Positions 55,129-63,889 of a stretch of DNA of 64,000 nt are shown here, piece after piece. How positions within the stretch are numbered: the stretch's first letter is position 1; each line of letters starts with the position of its first letter. The notes below the pieces were generated by a model. It searched no databases. It worked only from the letters and a program-made list of their open reading frames with translations, and was not told the origin of the DNA. Made by a program: the position numbers and the translations under genes. The stretch is from Bacteroidales bacterium (GTDB taxonomy: Bacteria; Bacteroidota; Bacteroidia; Bacteroidales; UBA4181). Where the stretch lies: NCBI GenBank assembly GCA_017523725.1, contig JAFWVY010000036.1, positions 57,970-121,969 of the forward strand, in the 5' to 3' direction.

Positions 55129-56550
55129 TCAATCCTGATAAAAAGGACCTGCATCCGGCAGGACATCCGGCGCAATGTCATCGGCCGGATTGGACGCGGT
55201 TTCCTGCAATCGGTTCATTTTACGCAACGCATGCACACACAGCGGCACAGCCAACGCCAGTGCCAGCAGGTCGGCCACCGGCTGGGCCAGCATGATGCCC
55301 TTCAGGCCGAAGAAAAAGGCACCAACAAAGAGCGGCGGGAAAAAACAGATGCCGTGGCGGCCCATTGCGATGAGCACCGCACTGGCCGTGGCACGGATAT
55401 TCTGCAGATACATGTTGGTGAGCACGACAATCCCGATGAAAGAAAAAGTGACACACTGGTAGCGCAACACCTGCGAACCGATCTCGGTAACTGCCGCATC
55501 CCCCTCGCGGAAAAGTCGGATGATGTCCGGCGCAAAACGCCAGCCAAGCACGCTGCAGACGATGCAGTACAACGTCCCCACCGCCATGCAGAAACCGAGC
55601 GCCTGACGTACGCGGCTGTACCGACCAGCCCCGTAATTGAATCCGCAGATAGGCTGAAATCCCTGCCCGAATCCGAGCAGGATGGCGAAGACCACCATCA
55701 TGACACGGCTGACCACCGTAAAGGCGGCCACGGCCGAATCACCGTAATGCGATACGAAATTGTTCAGGAAAATGATAGACAGCGACATGCAGCCCTGACG
55801 TGCCAGCGAAGGCAGGCCGCCGGCCACGATTTCGTGCCATGCGCGGCGGGAAGGATGGAAATGGCGCCATGCAATGCGGATGCCACCGCGCCGTCCGGTC
55901 AGCGAAAGCATGACGCACATGCTGACTGCCTGTGAGAAAGCCGTCGCCACACCGGCACCGGCCACACCCATGCCACAGCGGAATATCAGGACAGGGTCAA
56001 GCGCAATGTTCAGCACTGCGCCCGAAAGCACGCCGAGCATCGATTCCATGGCATGCCCCTGCAGACGCATCTGGTTGGTGAGCACCAGGGCACCCGAAAT
56101 GAACGGCGTACCAATGAGAATATACAGACCGTACGACTTGGCGTACGGCAGGATGGTCGGCGTGGAACCCAGGAAATAGAGCATGCGTTCGAAGAAAAAG
56201 TACCCCAGCAGCGCCATGCCTGATGTCAGGAAGACCGAAAGGAAAAAACCCGTGGCCGCCATCTCGGCCGCCCGGTCGGTCTTGCGCGCCCCGAGTGCCC
56301 GCGAGATATAGTTGCCGGCCCCGTGGCCGAAAAAGAACGAGACGGCCTGTATGACCGCCATGTACGACATCACAATGCCCACGGCGGCCGTCGACTGCGT
56401 GTCGATACGGCCCACGAAGAAGGTGTCAGCAAGGTTGTAGAGGCTGCTGATAAGCATGCTTACGATGGACGGTACGGCAAATTCCAGGACCAGCGGCGGA
56501 ATCGGCCGCGTGGTAAGTTTTCGGTAAGTAGCCGTAATCTGTCCTTGCAT
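55129..56550 (-). CDS. MATE-family efflux transporter
   Basis: This 473-residue, 12-helix protein has the MATE signatures PPLVLEFAVPSIVSMLISSLYNLADTFFVGRIDTQSTAAVGI, AVSFFFGHGAGNYISRALGA and GFGQGFQPICGFNYGAGRYSRVRQ, typical of the NorM/MepA group that exports cationic compounds in exchange for Na+ or H+. It lies 71 bp downstream of the histidine-phosphatase gene on the same strand. Confidence 0.92.
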   Translation of the reverse strand: MQGQITATYRKLTTRPIPPLVLEFAVPSIVSMLISSLYNLADTFFVGRIDTQSTAAVGIVMSYMAVIQAVSFFFGHGAGNYISRALGARKTDRAAEMAATGFFLSVFLTSGMALLGYFFFERMLYFLGSTPTILPYAKSYGLYILIGTPFISGALVLTNQMRLQGHAMESMLGVLSGAVLNIALDPVLIFRCGMGVAGAGVATAFSQAVSMCVMLSLTGRRGGIRIAWRHFHPSRRAWHEIVAGGLPSLARQGCMSLSIIFLNNFVSHYGDSAVAAFTVVSRVMMVVFAILLGFGQGFQPICGFNYGAGRYSRVRQALGFCMAVGTLYCIVCSVLGWRFAPDIIRLFREGDAAVTEIGSQVLRYQCVTFSFIGIVVLTNMYLQNIRATASAVLIAMGRHGICFFPPLFVGAFFFGLKGIMLAQPVADLLALALAVPLCVHALRKMNRLQETASNPADDIAPDVLPDAGPFYQD

Positions 56551-56621
56551 AACCTCCTGAATTGTAGAATCCGATCCGGCGGAGCAGCCTCTGTCGTGCC
56601 TTGCCGGACCGGTATGCCCTT

Positions 56622-58034
56622 TTAGGCAGCGGGTCTCGCAGCGGCTGCAGGCGTGGCAGGTGCCGTTCCGGTGGCCGGCTGCTGACGGCTCGACGAACGT
56701 TCGCGTTCGGTCGGCTCCGGCGGCGTCCAGTTGGCGGCCTTGGTCCGGAACTCACTGAGTTTTTTGCCGTAATAAAGCCGCAGGTCGCTCCACTTGTAAT
56801 ACGGGAAATTGTCCGTCTTGGCGGGCATCGACACCTCCTTTTCGTTCAGCAGTGCCTTCACCAGGATGTCGCCCTTCTTGCCTTTCTTTGGCCGATAAAA
56901 AATCAGCTGGATGTTGCATCCCATCGGATATATCTCATAATCGCGCCAGGTCTCTTCGAGCCGGCTCAGGTCCTCCACCGATGCGTTGCAATTGCCAAGT
57001 TCCAGCAGGCAGGCCAGCGGCAGCACGCAGATTTCATGGCCGAAACGCAGCGTCGCACCGTGGAATCCGGTCTGTCCGACAATGGTGTCGGCCGTCGAAA
57101 GGATGTTGTCCAGCAGGTTTTCCTGCGAGAACGGCGCCAGATGGTCGGTATAAGGACTGTTGCAGTAATTGACATACCACGAGATATTGGTGGAGCGCCA
57201 CAGGTCGAAAATCTCATCCTCCGTGAAAAGGTCATAGAACGAGATATCGACATCATGGCTCTGCATGTTGATGGCCACCTCGAACAGGCGCTTGACCAGG
57301 CTGGTCTTGTTCACGTTCTCCTCGACATAGGCCGGATCGTTGAACAGCACACTGCACAGCCGGTCGGGATGCACCAGGTCGCGCGTGAAGCGGGTAATGG
57401 CCGATCCGCCGTTGCTCACCGCCTGGCGGACAATGCCTCCGCGGCTTTGGTTCATGTAGTACTGCAGACTTTCGCTGACATCGTTGTGGATGCGGAGTTT
57501 CGGGTTGAAGGCCATGAGTTCCTCGCACTCGGCCACCATGCTCAGGATGCAGCGGACCACCACCGTGGAACGGGCATCGACATAGGCGTCACCCTTGAAA
57601 ATTTCAGGAAAATGCTCGGTCATGCGGCGTCCGATGCCATGATGCTGGCGCTCGCCCAACGGTGTCAGGTCGCCAAGCCGTTTGGCAGAAAGCGGATAGA
57701 ACTGGTTCATCTTGCGCAGCACCTCGCGGCCGGTGGCCGTCAGTTTGCCGGCCTCTTCGGCGGCCGTCAGCGCCTTGATGATGTCGTTGCAGGTATTGTC
57801 GTTCGTGTGCCAGCGGGAACCGTGCCGGCCGTAATGGGTCATGTAGAACGGCTCGTACCCCTTCGGCGTTTTCGTCAACGGTTCGGTGGGCGGCATGTAC
57901 GCCAGGAAGTTACTGGCCGAAAGAAAGATATTCTCGTGGATAGCCTCGCGGGCCGTCTGTTCCGCCGAAAGGTGCATGGCGCACAGCAAAAGCGCACCGC
58001 AGAGCAGGATGAACTGCCGATTATGTCTTCTCAT
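56622..58034 (-). CDS. Secreted histidine acid phosphatase (MINPP/phytase-like)
   Basis: A signal peptide is followed by the phosphatase motif MTHYGRHGSRW (His71 would be phosphorylated) and a distal GHEICVLPL that supplies the second His and acidic residue, as in clade-2 histidine phosphatases. The text is closest to the Bacteroides MINPP-like inositol-phosphate phosphatases, which could release phosphate from phytate. Length 470 fits. The C-terminus adds an Ala/Pro/Thr-rich tail (SSSRQQPATGTAPATPAAAARPAA), absent from most homologues as far as I know. Confidence 0.86.
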   Translation of the reverse strand: MRRHNRQFILLCGALLLCAMHLSAEQTAREAIHENIFLSASNFLAYMPPTEPLTKTPKGYEPFYMTHYGRHGSRWHTNDNTCNDIIKALTAAEEAGKLTATGREVLRKMNQFYPLSAKRLGDLTPLGERQHHGIGRRMTEHFPEIFKGDAYVDARSTVVVRCILSMVAECEELMAFNPKLRIHNDVSESLQYYMNQSRGGIVRQAVSNGGSAITRFTRDLVHPDRLCSVLFNDPAYVEENVNKTSLVKRLFEVAINMQSHDVDISFYDLFTEDEIFDLWRSTNISWYVNYCNSPYTDHLAPFSQENLLDNILSTADTIVGQTGFHGATLRFGHEICVLPLACLLELGNCNASVEDLSRLEETWRDYEIYPMGCNIQLIFYRPKKGKKGDILVKALLNEKEVSMPAKTDNFPYYKWSDLRLYYGKKLSEFRTKAANWTPPEPTERERSSSRQQPATGTAPATPAAAARPAA

Positions 58035-58103
58035 ACGGTAATATTGAAATGATAGGCGAAGTTAGGCATAATTGATTGTTCTGCCGGGATGGCGCCGGGG
58101 GAT

Positions 58104-58658
58104 TTAAGAAGTTTTAACATTCGGCATCAACTGCCGGTAAAGCTCCCAAAGCACGATGCCGGCGCTGACCGATACGTTGAACGAATGTTTGGTTCCGAAC
58201 TGCGGAATCTCGATGGAGCCGTCGCAGAGATCCACCACGGCCTGATCCACCCCGCGCACTTCATTGCCGAACACCAGCGCATACCGGACAGACGTATCGA
58301 CCTTGAACGAACAGAGGTTCAGGCTGTTCTTGGTCTGTTCCACGGCATAGACGGCATACGAATCCGCCCGCAGCGCCGCTACCGCCTCCTTCGTGTCGGC
58401 AAAATACTTCCATGCCACCGAAAACTCGGCGCCCAGTGCCGATTTGTGGATCTCCGGGTTCGGCGGCACCGAAGAGATGCCGCACAGATAGACCGCCTCA
58501 ATCAGGAAAGCATCCGAAGTCCGGAACACCGATCCGATATTGTGCAGGCTGCGCACATTGTCGAGCACCACCACCACCGGCAGTTTGTCCGCCCGGCGGA
58601 ACTCCTCCACCGTCTTGCGGTGCAGCTCGTCCATCTGCAGTTTTCTCAGTTCGCTCAT
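58104..58658 (-). CDS. TrmH/SpoU-family RNA 2'-O-methyltransferase
   Basis: The start at 58658 (MSELRKLQMDELHRK) gives 184 residues, a minimal SPOUT domain; the frame continues upstream across a -7 box (minus-strand TACCTTTG, 58679-58686) and is not used. The knotted fold is marked by VVVLDNVRSLHNIGSVFRTSDAF (motif 1), ALVFGNEVRGVDQ (motif 2) and IEIPQFGTKHSFNVSVSAGIVLWEL (motif 3). It methylates tRNA or rRNA ribose with AdoMet; the exact target is not evident. Confidence 0.91.
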   Translation of the reverse strand: MSELRKLQMDELHRKTVEEFRRADKLPVVVVLDNVRSLHNIGSVFRTSDAFLIEAVYLCGISSVPPNPEIHKSALGAEFSVAWKYFADTKEAVAALRADSYAVYAVEQTKNSLNLCSFKVDTSVRYALVFGNEVRGVDQAVVDLCDGSIEIPQFGTKHSFNVSVSAGIVLWELYRQLMPNVKTS

Positions 58659-58781
58659 AAAAACAGGTTTGAACAGCGCAAAGGTAGGCGTTTTACGCTT
58701 CACTCGCCGGCCGGCCGGCGGCAAAACAGCCAGCCATACATTTTTTCGGCACAACTTAGGGGCACATGTCCGAAATTCATA

Positions 58782-58789
58782 TACATTTG
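58782..58789 (+). promoter_or_regulatory. -7 box of murB
   Basis: TACATTTG matches TAnnTTTG and lies 42 bp before the murB start at 58832. Confidence 0.5.
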
Positions 58790-58831
58790 CATTGGTTACG
58801 GGCAAAACAGTATCCGTAGCTGCATCCACAT

Positions 58832-59845
58832 ATGTCCCTGCTCAGGCGGAACGTTTCGCTCCAACCCTATCATACCTTCGGCGTCGATGTCCAGACGGCA
58901 TACTACGCTGAAGTGCTCAATCCCACCGAATTGCGTGACCTGTTTTCGGAATATCCCGAAGACGCTGAAGACATTTTGGTACTCGGAGACGGAAGCAACG
59001 TTCTGTTTACCAGCCCATTCGAAGGCCTTATCATACGGCCGCTCCTGCACGGCATCACCATCGAGAAAGAAACCGACCAATACCTGATTCTGCGGGCTGG
59101 CGCCGGTGAGAAATGGGACGACGTGGTACAGTGGGCCGTCAACCGCAACCTGGGCGGCGCCGAGAACCTGTCGCTCATTCCGGGTACGGTCAGCGCATCG
59201 CCGATCCAGAACATCGGCGCCTACGGCGTGGAAGTAGGCCAGGTCATCGAAGAAGTCGAGGCTTTCTCCATCCAGACCGGCGACCTCGTGTGTTTCTCAC
59301 CCGAAGAGTGCGGCTTCAGTTACCGCAACAGCATTTTCAAAGGCAGCGAAAAGGGCAAGTACATCATCACGGCTGTGTCGTACCGTTTCGAAAAGAACCC
59401 GGAACTGCACCTGGACTACGGTGACATCCGGCAACGGCTCGAAGGCATCGACAACCCGACGCCCGCCGACGTGCGCCGCGTCGTGTCGGACATCCGCACC
59501 TCCAAACTGCCGGACCCTGCCATACTCGGCAACGCAGGCAGTTTCTTCAAGAACCCGATTATCTCGCTCGGCCATGCCGAGAAACTGCGTCAGCAATACC
59601 CCGACATCCCGCTGTACTACATCTCCGAAACCGAGCGCAAGATTTCCGCGGCCTGGATGATACAGCAATGCGGTTGGCGCGGGAAACGCATCGGGAAAGT
59701 CGGCACCTACGAAAAACAGCCGCTGGTTCTTGTGAATTACGGCGGAGCCACCGGCGCCGAAATCTTCGAAACCGCCCAGATTATCCAGTGGGAAGTAGAA
59801 CACCAGTTCGAAGTGGCCCTCGATATCGAGGTGAATGTGTTCTAA
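58832..59845 (+). CDS. murB: UDP-N-acetylenolpyruvoylglucosamine reductase
   Basis: MurB makes UDP-MurNAc with FAD and NADPH in peptidoglycan synthesis. The 337-residue chain has the FAD-binding text LVLGDGSNVLFTS and LSLIPGTVSASPIQNIGAYGVEVGQ, the type-I loop CGFSYRNSIFK, the proton-donor Ser in LGNAGSFFKNPI and a C-terminal catalytic Glu region (VALDIEVNVF). It is monocistronic by context. Confidence 0.95.
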   Translation: MSLLRRNVSLQPYHTFGVDVQTAYYAEVLNPTELRDLFSEYPEDAEDILVLGDGSNVLFTSPFEGLIIRPLLHGITIEKETDQYLILRAGAGEKWDDVVQWAVNRNLGGAENLSLIPGTVSASPIQNIGAYGVEVGQVIEEVEAFSIQTGDLVCFSPEECGFSYRNSIFKGSEKGKYIITAVSYRFEKNPELHLDYGDIRQRLEGIDNPTPADVRRVVSDIRTSKLPDPAILGNAGSFFKNPIISLGHAEKLRQQYPDIPLYYISETERKISAAWMIQQCGWRGKRIGKVGTYEKQPLVLVNYGGATGAEIFETAQIIQWEVEHQFEVALDIEVNVF

Positions 59846-59887
59846 CCTGCATCGCCACATTTACAAATCTCTGCATATGCAAAGAAT

Positions 59888-60010
59888 CCTTCTGTAGACA
59901 TGGGTCGCACCGGCTCTTGCCTCGGGCGGCTTTGTTCCGTGATACATGCTTGCCGCCTCCTTCGCTTCGTTTCGTCCCTCCCGCCGCGGCTTTTCAGCAT
60001 AAGGCAGGAT
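59888..60010. repeat. Possible decayed copy of the dispersed intergenic repeat
   Basis: The gap between converging murB and the SUMF1-like gene contains GCTTGCCGCCTCCTTCGCTT followed by CCCTCCCGCC and CTTTTCAGCAT, which aligns loosely with module 1 and the start of module 2 at 16.8-17.3 kb. Similarity is weaker than between the other copies. No gene is seen in this gap. Confidence 0.4.
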
Positions 60011-60020
60011 GCCCCGGCAT

Positions 60021-60959
60021 TTACTGGGGGACACACACGAGGCGGAAACCGAGGCGGACGTAGCGAAACGAGGGCACCTCGTATGAGCGATACGATACGC
60101 GGCAGTACCGCGCATCGCCGTTCCAGCCGCCACCACGGATGACACGGTAAGAACCCGAAGAAGGCCCGGCCGGATCGGTCTGCGCCGCGCTGCCATAGTC
60201 GGCGTACCAGTCGCCGCACCACTCAAAGACATTGCCGCTCATGTCGTACAGACCGAGCGCGTTGGGTGATTTCTGACCGACGGCGTGCGTACTGCCTCCA
60301 CTGATAATGTCTCCGTACCACGCCACATTCTCGATACTGTTGCTGCCGGCATACTTGGTCTGCTGAGGCGAGAGGTGCCCGCCACGGACCGCATACTCCC
60401 ACTCCGCCTCGGTCGGAAGCCGGAAGATCACGTTCCGCCCCTGCTGGCGCAACAAGGTGGACAGTGTCTGGCAGAACTTGTCCGCATCGTCCCAATTGAC
60501 ATTTTCCACCGGCAGGCGTGTGTCTTTGTAATAGCTCGGATTGGTGCCCGTCACCGCCTCATAAAGTTCCTGCGTCACTTCGTATTCGCCCATGTAGTAA
60601 TCCCGTGTGAGCGTCACGCGGTGAACCGGCTTTTCATCTGACACGGCGTCATCACCCTGCTCAGCCGTCGCTCCCATCATGAAACTGCCCGCCTTGACTT
60701 GCTTCATGGTGAAACTCACGCCGTTGACATTGAAGGTCAGGTCGGTATTTCTATTGGTGACAGGAGGCGCCGGGGTGTTGGTCGTGGCGTCCTGTTCCAT
60801 CGCAATGCTGTCATCGCTTTGTCCGTCGGCGCTCTTTTGTCGACCCAGATAAATGCCTGCAAATACCATCAGGGCCAAGATGCAAATAAGTAGTGCGCCG
60901 GGATTCTTCTTGGTGCCGTTGCTGAGGGTTGTTCTCTCGTCGATTTCTTCTGGTTTCAT
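60021..60959 (-). CDS. Membrane-anchored SUMF1/FGE-fold protein, probably not a sulfatase activator
   Basis: An N-terminal cytoplasmic segment and one membrane helix (GALLICILALMVFAGIYLG) precede a SUMF1 (formylglycine-generating enzyme) fold: GSFMMGAT, MGEYEVTQELYEAVTG, PVENVNWDDADKFCQTLS, FRLPTEAEWEYAVRGG, GNVFEWCGDWY and RVIRGGGWNGDARYCRVSYR. In true FGE the last motif holds two active-site Cys; here the first is replaced (GWNGD) and only one remains, so sulfatase activation is unlikely. Similar proteins are common in Bacteroidetes with unknown roles. An exact -7 box TATCTTTG lies at 60989-60996 (minus). Confidence 0.85.
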   Translation of the reverse strand: MKPEEIDERTTLSNGTKKNPGALLICILALMVFAGIYLGRQKSADGQSDDSIAMEQDATTNTPAPPVTNRNTDLTFNVNGVSFTMKQVKAGSFMMGATAEQGDDAVSDEKPVHRVTLTRDYYMGEYEVTQELYEAVTGTNPSYYKDTRLPVENVNWDDADKFCQTLSTLLRQQGRNVIFRLPTEAEWEYAVRGGHLSPQQTKYAGSNSIENVAWYGDIISGGSTHAVGQKSPNALGLYDMSGNVFEWCGDWYADYGSAAQTDPAGPSSGSYRVIRGGGWNGDARYCRVSYRSYEVPSFRYVRLGFRLVCVPQ

Positions 60960-60988
60960 AATTGTGTATATTAAGGGATTTCGTGTTA

Positions 60989-60996
60989 CAAAGATA
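60989..60996 (-). promoter_or_regulatory. -7 box of the SUMF1-like gene
   Basis: Minus-strand TATCTTTG, 30 bp upstream of the ATG at 60959. Confidence 0.55.
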
Positions 60997-61048
60997 TGAC
61001 TAAAGCAAAGAGATCAATCATGGATATGTCATCGGGAGGGAATATCCA

Positions 61049-61924
61049 TCAGTTCCGCATGGTAGGAATGCTGTCATCCTTATGCCGGATGACGGCCACA
61101 TAGGGCAGCAGCAGCAAGTTCATCAAGAGCGAATAGATGATGGCCGGAATGGCCATTTCGGCACTGTTGAAAATAAACGGGCTGGACGCGATGGCTATGG
61201 CCTGGGCTGCATTCTGCATACCCACCTCGATGGTCACAGTCCGGCGCTGGGCCGTGCTCAGGCGGACAACACGCGACAGGCAGGATGACAGGATGGTGGC
61301 GGCAACCAGGAGCCCAGCGACCGAAAGGCCGGCCGCAGCAAGGTTGTCGGCGATGGTGTGGTAATGCTGGATGAAAAAGATGGTCACAATGAGCATCAGT
61401 GCCGGAAATGCGCATTTCGAAAGAATCCGCTCTGCAGAGACCGCCGCCGCAGGCAGTTTCCGGGCCATGACAAAGCCCAGGAGAATCGGCAGAAGCATCA
61501 GCACCAGATTCTGTATCAAGAGCTTGCCCACAGGCAGATGAATCTCTACACCTTGACTTCCCGTCACGCTTGCAGCGAGCGACAGCACAAAAGGAATCGT
61601 AACGAAGGTGACCAGGCTGCTGAAAACCGTAAGCGAGACCGACAGCGCAACATCGCCCCCGGCCAGCTTGGAGAAAATGTTTGACGAACTTCCGCCGGGG
61701 CAGCAGCCGATAAGCACCAGCCCGATGAAAAACAGCGGCGGCAGACGAAAAAGCAAGCCGAGGGCGAATGCCAGAGCCGGCAGCAGGATAAGCTGCCCGG
61801 TCATGGCGACGACCAAAGCCTTCGGATATTGGAAAACACGTTTGAAATCCTCCGTCTTGAGCGTCAGACCAAGGTCGAACATCAAGACAAAAAGTATCGG
61901 CATTACGATGAATATCGGGTTCAT
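61049..61924 (-). CDS. Bile acid:sodium symporter (BASS/SBF) family transporter
   Basis: Nine to ten hydrophobic helices and the family text GLVLIGCCPGGSSSNIFSKLAGGDVALSVSLTVFSSLVTF (the crossing-helix Na+ site) and IEVGMQNAAQAIAIAS identify a BASS transporter. Bacterial members carry bile acids, keto acids or pantoate-like compounds with Na+. It starts 10 bp after the preceding lipoprotein gene stops on the same strand, so the two are likely cotranscribed. Confidence 0.9.
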   Translation of the reverse strand: MNPIFIVMPILFVLMFDLGLTLKTEDFKRVFQYPKALVVAMTGQLILLPALAFALGLLFRLPPLFFIGLVLIGCCPGGSSSNIFSKLAGGDVALSVSLTVFSSLVTFVTIPFVLSLAASVTGSQGVEIHLPVGKLLIQNLVLMLLPILLGFVMARKLPAAAVSAERILSKCAFPALMLIVTIFFIQHYHTIADNLAAAGLSVAGLLVAATILSSCLSRVVRLSTAQRRTVTIEVGMQNAAQAIAIASSPFIFNSAEMAIPAIIYSLLMNLLLLPYVAVIRHKDDSIPTMRN

Positions 61925-61934
61925 ATCCTATGAG

Positions 61935-62348
61935 TTATTCAACCTCCAATTTGGGTTTGACCGGATCCGTGAGCCGGATAATGTGGTCGTATTCAACGGC
62001 AGTGACCCCTTCGACAGTCCTGAAATACTGCATGGTTTCTTCAAGCGTCTTGTCTTCCGGCTTCTTCAATGCCATACCATTGATGAAATTGTAGTCATAT
62101 TTTATCTCGCACTTGTACGCCTCGATGGCTTTCAGCAAAGGAGCTTTGCCGACTTTCTCATCGAACGTGACGAGAAACACGTCGGGAGAGTGTTCAAGAA
62201 CGGACTCCGGCCCTTGAACCGGCGCTGACAGTTCCATGGCCTGCCTGGCCTCGCATGAGGTCAGCAGACCCGTCATGGCCAGGAAGAATATAATCAGGAT
62301 CTTCCAGGTCAATCTTTGTTGGAGTACCACTGTATAGTCCATATCCAT
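61935..62348 (-). CDS. Small lipoprotein resembling a stand-alone I9 inhibitor/propeptide domain
   Basis: A hydrophobic segment ends in LLTSC, a lipobox. The mature part of about 110 residues reads VFLVTFDEKVGKAPLLKAIEAY ... YDYNFINGMALKKPED ... MQYFRTVEGVTAVEYDHIIRL, which follows the beta-alpha-beta-beta-alpha-beta pattern and the closing V-x-x-VE-D text of subtilisin propeptides (I9). No peptidase domain is attached. The start is uncertain: 62348 (chosen), 62342 or 62402 are possible. A -7 box lies at 62413-62420 and an 18-bp inverted repeat at 62393-62410. Confidence 0.65.
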   Translation of the reverse strand: MDMDYTVVLQQRLTWKILIIFFLAMTGLLTSCEARQAMELSAPVQGPESVLEHSPDVFLVTFDEKVGKAPLLKAIEAYKCEIKYDYNFINGMALKKPEDKTLEETMQYFRTVEGVTAVEYDHIIRLTDPVKPKLEVE

Positions 62349-62392
62349 TGTGGTTTCCGGGAAGGATTGTTTCCCTCCTTCGTTACACATAC

Positions 62393-62410
62393 CGCGTAAC
62401 AAGTTACGCG
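62393..62410. promoter_or_regulatory. 18-bp inverted repeat beside the I9-like lipoprotein promoter
   Basis: CGCGTAAC-AA-GTTACGCG has perfect 8-bp arms and lies next to the minus-strand -7 box TAACTTTG (62413-62420), covering the predicted transcription start, and about 35 bp upstream of the mnmE -7 box. Its position suits a repressor operator. Confidence 0.5.
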
Positions 62411-62444
62411 TGCAAAGTTATAATTTCTGTTTCATGTGTTTTGC

Positions 62445-62452
62445 TAAATTTG
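62445..62452 (+). promoter_or_regulatory. -7 box of mnmE
   Basis: TAAATTTG matches TAnnTTTG and predicts a transcription start around 62457-62460, at or past the first ATG (62457). This favours the second in-frame ATG at 62466. Confidence 0.6.
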
Positions 62453-62465
62453 CGGCATGGAATCC

Positions 62466-63869
62466 ATGTTTTCCGACACCATCTGCGCACCGGCGACCTC
62501 CGTGGGCTCCGGCGCCATCACCGTCATAAGAGTTTCCGGACAGGACACCTTCGCCATCGCCGACAAGGTCGTCAGCCTGAAGAAAGGCTCCATTGCCGGC
62601 GCATCCGGCTACTCTCTGCACTTCGGCACCGTCCGCGACAACGGAGACACCCTCGACGACGTGCTGGTGGCCGTGTTCCGGGCGCCCCACTCCTACACCG
62701 GCGAGGACGCCGTCGAGATATCGTGCCATGCCTCCGCCTATATCGCGCAGCGGATCCTGTGCCTGCTGACAGATGCCGGCGCCCGCGCAGCTACGCCGGG
62801 CGAATTTACCCGGCGGGCGTTTGTCAACGGACGGATGGACCTTGCCCAGTGCGAAGCGGTAGCCGACCTGATTGCTTCCGAAACAGCGGCCGCACACCGC
62901 CTGGCTATGAATCAGCTCAAGGGCGGATACTCAGAAGAGATTCGGAAAATGCGCTCGAAGATGCTGGAAATTACTGCCTTAATGGAACTTGAGCTGGACT
63001 TTTCCGAAGAAGATGTAGAATTTGCCGACCGTTCAGAACTTAAACATCTGACCGACGAAACCCTTCGGATGATCGACGGCCTCGCCGCCACCTTCCGTCT
63101 CGGCAACGCCATAAAACAAGGCGTGCCGGTGGCCATCGCCGGTGCCGTCAATTCGGGCAAGAGTACCCTGCTGAACGCCCTCCTCGGCGAAGAACGCGCC
63201 ATCGTCTCGGACATTGCCGGCACCACCCGCGACACCGTCGAAGAAACCATGACCGTGGGCGGCACCCTTTTCCGTTTCATCGATACCGCCGGCATCCGCC
63301 AGACCGACGAGGCCATCGAAAAAATGGGCATCGCCCGCACCTTCGACAAAATCGCCAAAGCAGACATCGTACTCGGTGTCCTCGACCTGACCGCCCCGGA
63401 AGAAACCCTGCAAAAACAGCTCACCGACCTGGCCAGCCGTGTGAATCCACAAACACAACAACTCATTGTTGTAGGCAATAAAGCCGACCTTGCAGCAAGC
63501 TGTGAAAACATCAGGGACATCGACCGGTTACTATCGGGCACCGGCCCGCAGAAGCCTGCGTTCCTCGCCCTGAGTGCCCTCACCGGCCAAGGCATAGACC
63601 GGCTGAAATCCCTGCTCGAAAACACCCAGCGCGACCGCATCGATGCAGCCGCCACCATCCTGGTCACCAATCAGCGCCACTACGAAGCATTGACCGCCGC
63701 GTCCCGCGACCTCGCCGCCGTCAGCGCCGCCCTCGACACCGCCGTCCCGACGGAATTCATCGCGCAAGACCTCCGCTCCGCCCTCTCCCACTTGGGCTCC
63801 ATAACCGGAGAAATATCAGCCGATGAAGTGCTTGGGGAAATCTTTGGGAGGTTTTGCATCGGAAAGTAG
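62466..63869 (+). CDS. mnmE: tRNA uridine-5-carboxymethylaminomethyl modification GTPase
   Basis: MnmE, with MnmG, modifies the wobble uridine of several tRNAs. The formyl-THF-binding N-domain (DTICAPATSVGSGAITVIRVSG, and GEFTRRAFVNGRMDLAQCEAVADLI) is followed by the G domain with G1 AGAVNSGKSTLLNALL, G2/G3 AGTTRDTVEE and DTAGIRQT, G4 VGNKAD, and the C-terminal FGRFCIGK that carries the catalytic Cys. The start at 62466 is preferred because the promoter lies too close to the ATG at 62457 and it fits the family's N-terminal length. The 3' end is a known integration target for genomic islands, and a second copy of it follows at once. Confidence 0.95.
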   Translation: MFSDTICAPATSVGSGAITVIRVSGQDTFAIADKVVSLKKGSIAGASGYSLHFGTVRDNGDTLDDVLVAVFRAPHSYTGEDAVEISCHASAYIAQRILCLLTDAGARAATPGEFTRRAFVNGRMDLAQCEAVADLIASETAAAHRLAMNQLKGGYSEEIRKMRSKMLEITALMELELDFSEEDVEFADRSELKHLTDETLRMIDGLAATFRLGNAIKQGVPVAIAGAVNSGKSTLLNALLGEERAIVSDIAGTTRDTVEETMTVGGTLFRFIDTAGIRQTDEAIEKMGIARTFDKIAKADIVLGVLDLTAPEETLQKQLTDLASRVNPQTQQLIVVGNKADLAASCENIRDIDRLLSGTGPQKPAFLALSALTGQGIDRLKSLLENTQRDRIDAAATILVTNQRHYEALTAASRDLAAVSAALDTAVPTEFIAQDLRSALSHLGSITGEISADEVLGEIFGRFCIGK

Positions 63870-63889
63870 ATTCTGCGTGGGAAAGTGAA
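63852..63889 (+). repeat. Duplicated mnmE 3' end (attachment-site-like)
   Basis: TTTTGCATCGGAAAGTAG (63852-63869), the end of mnmE encoding Phe-Cys-Ile-Gly-Lys-stop, is followed two bases later by TTCTGCGTGGGAAAGTGA (63872-63889), which would encode Phe-Cys-Val-Gly-Lys-stop. Thirteen of 18 bases match. The 3' end of mnmE (trmE) is the attachment site of SGI1-type islands, so this looks like an att junction. Confidence 0.65.
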
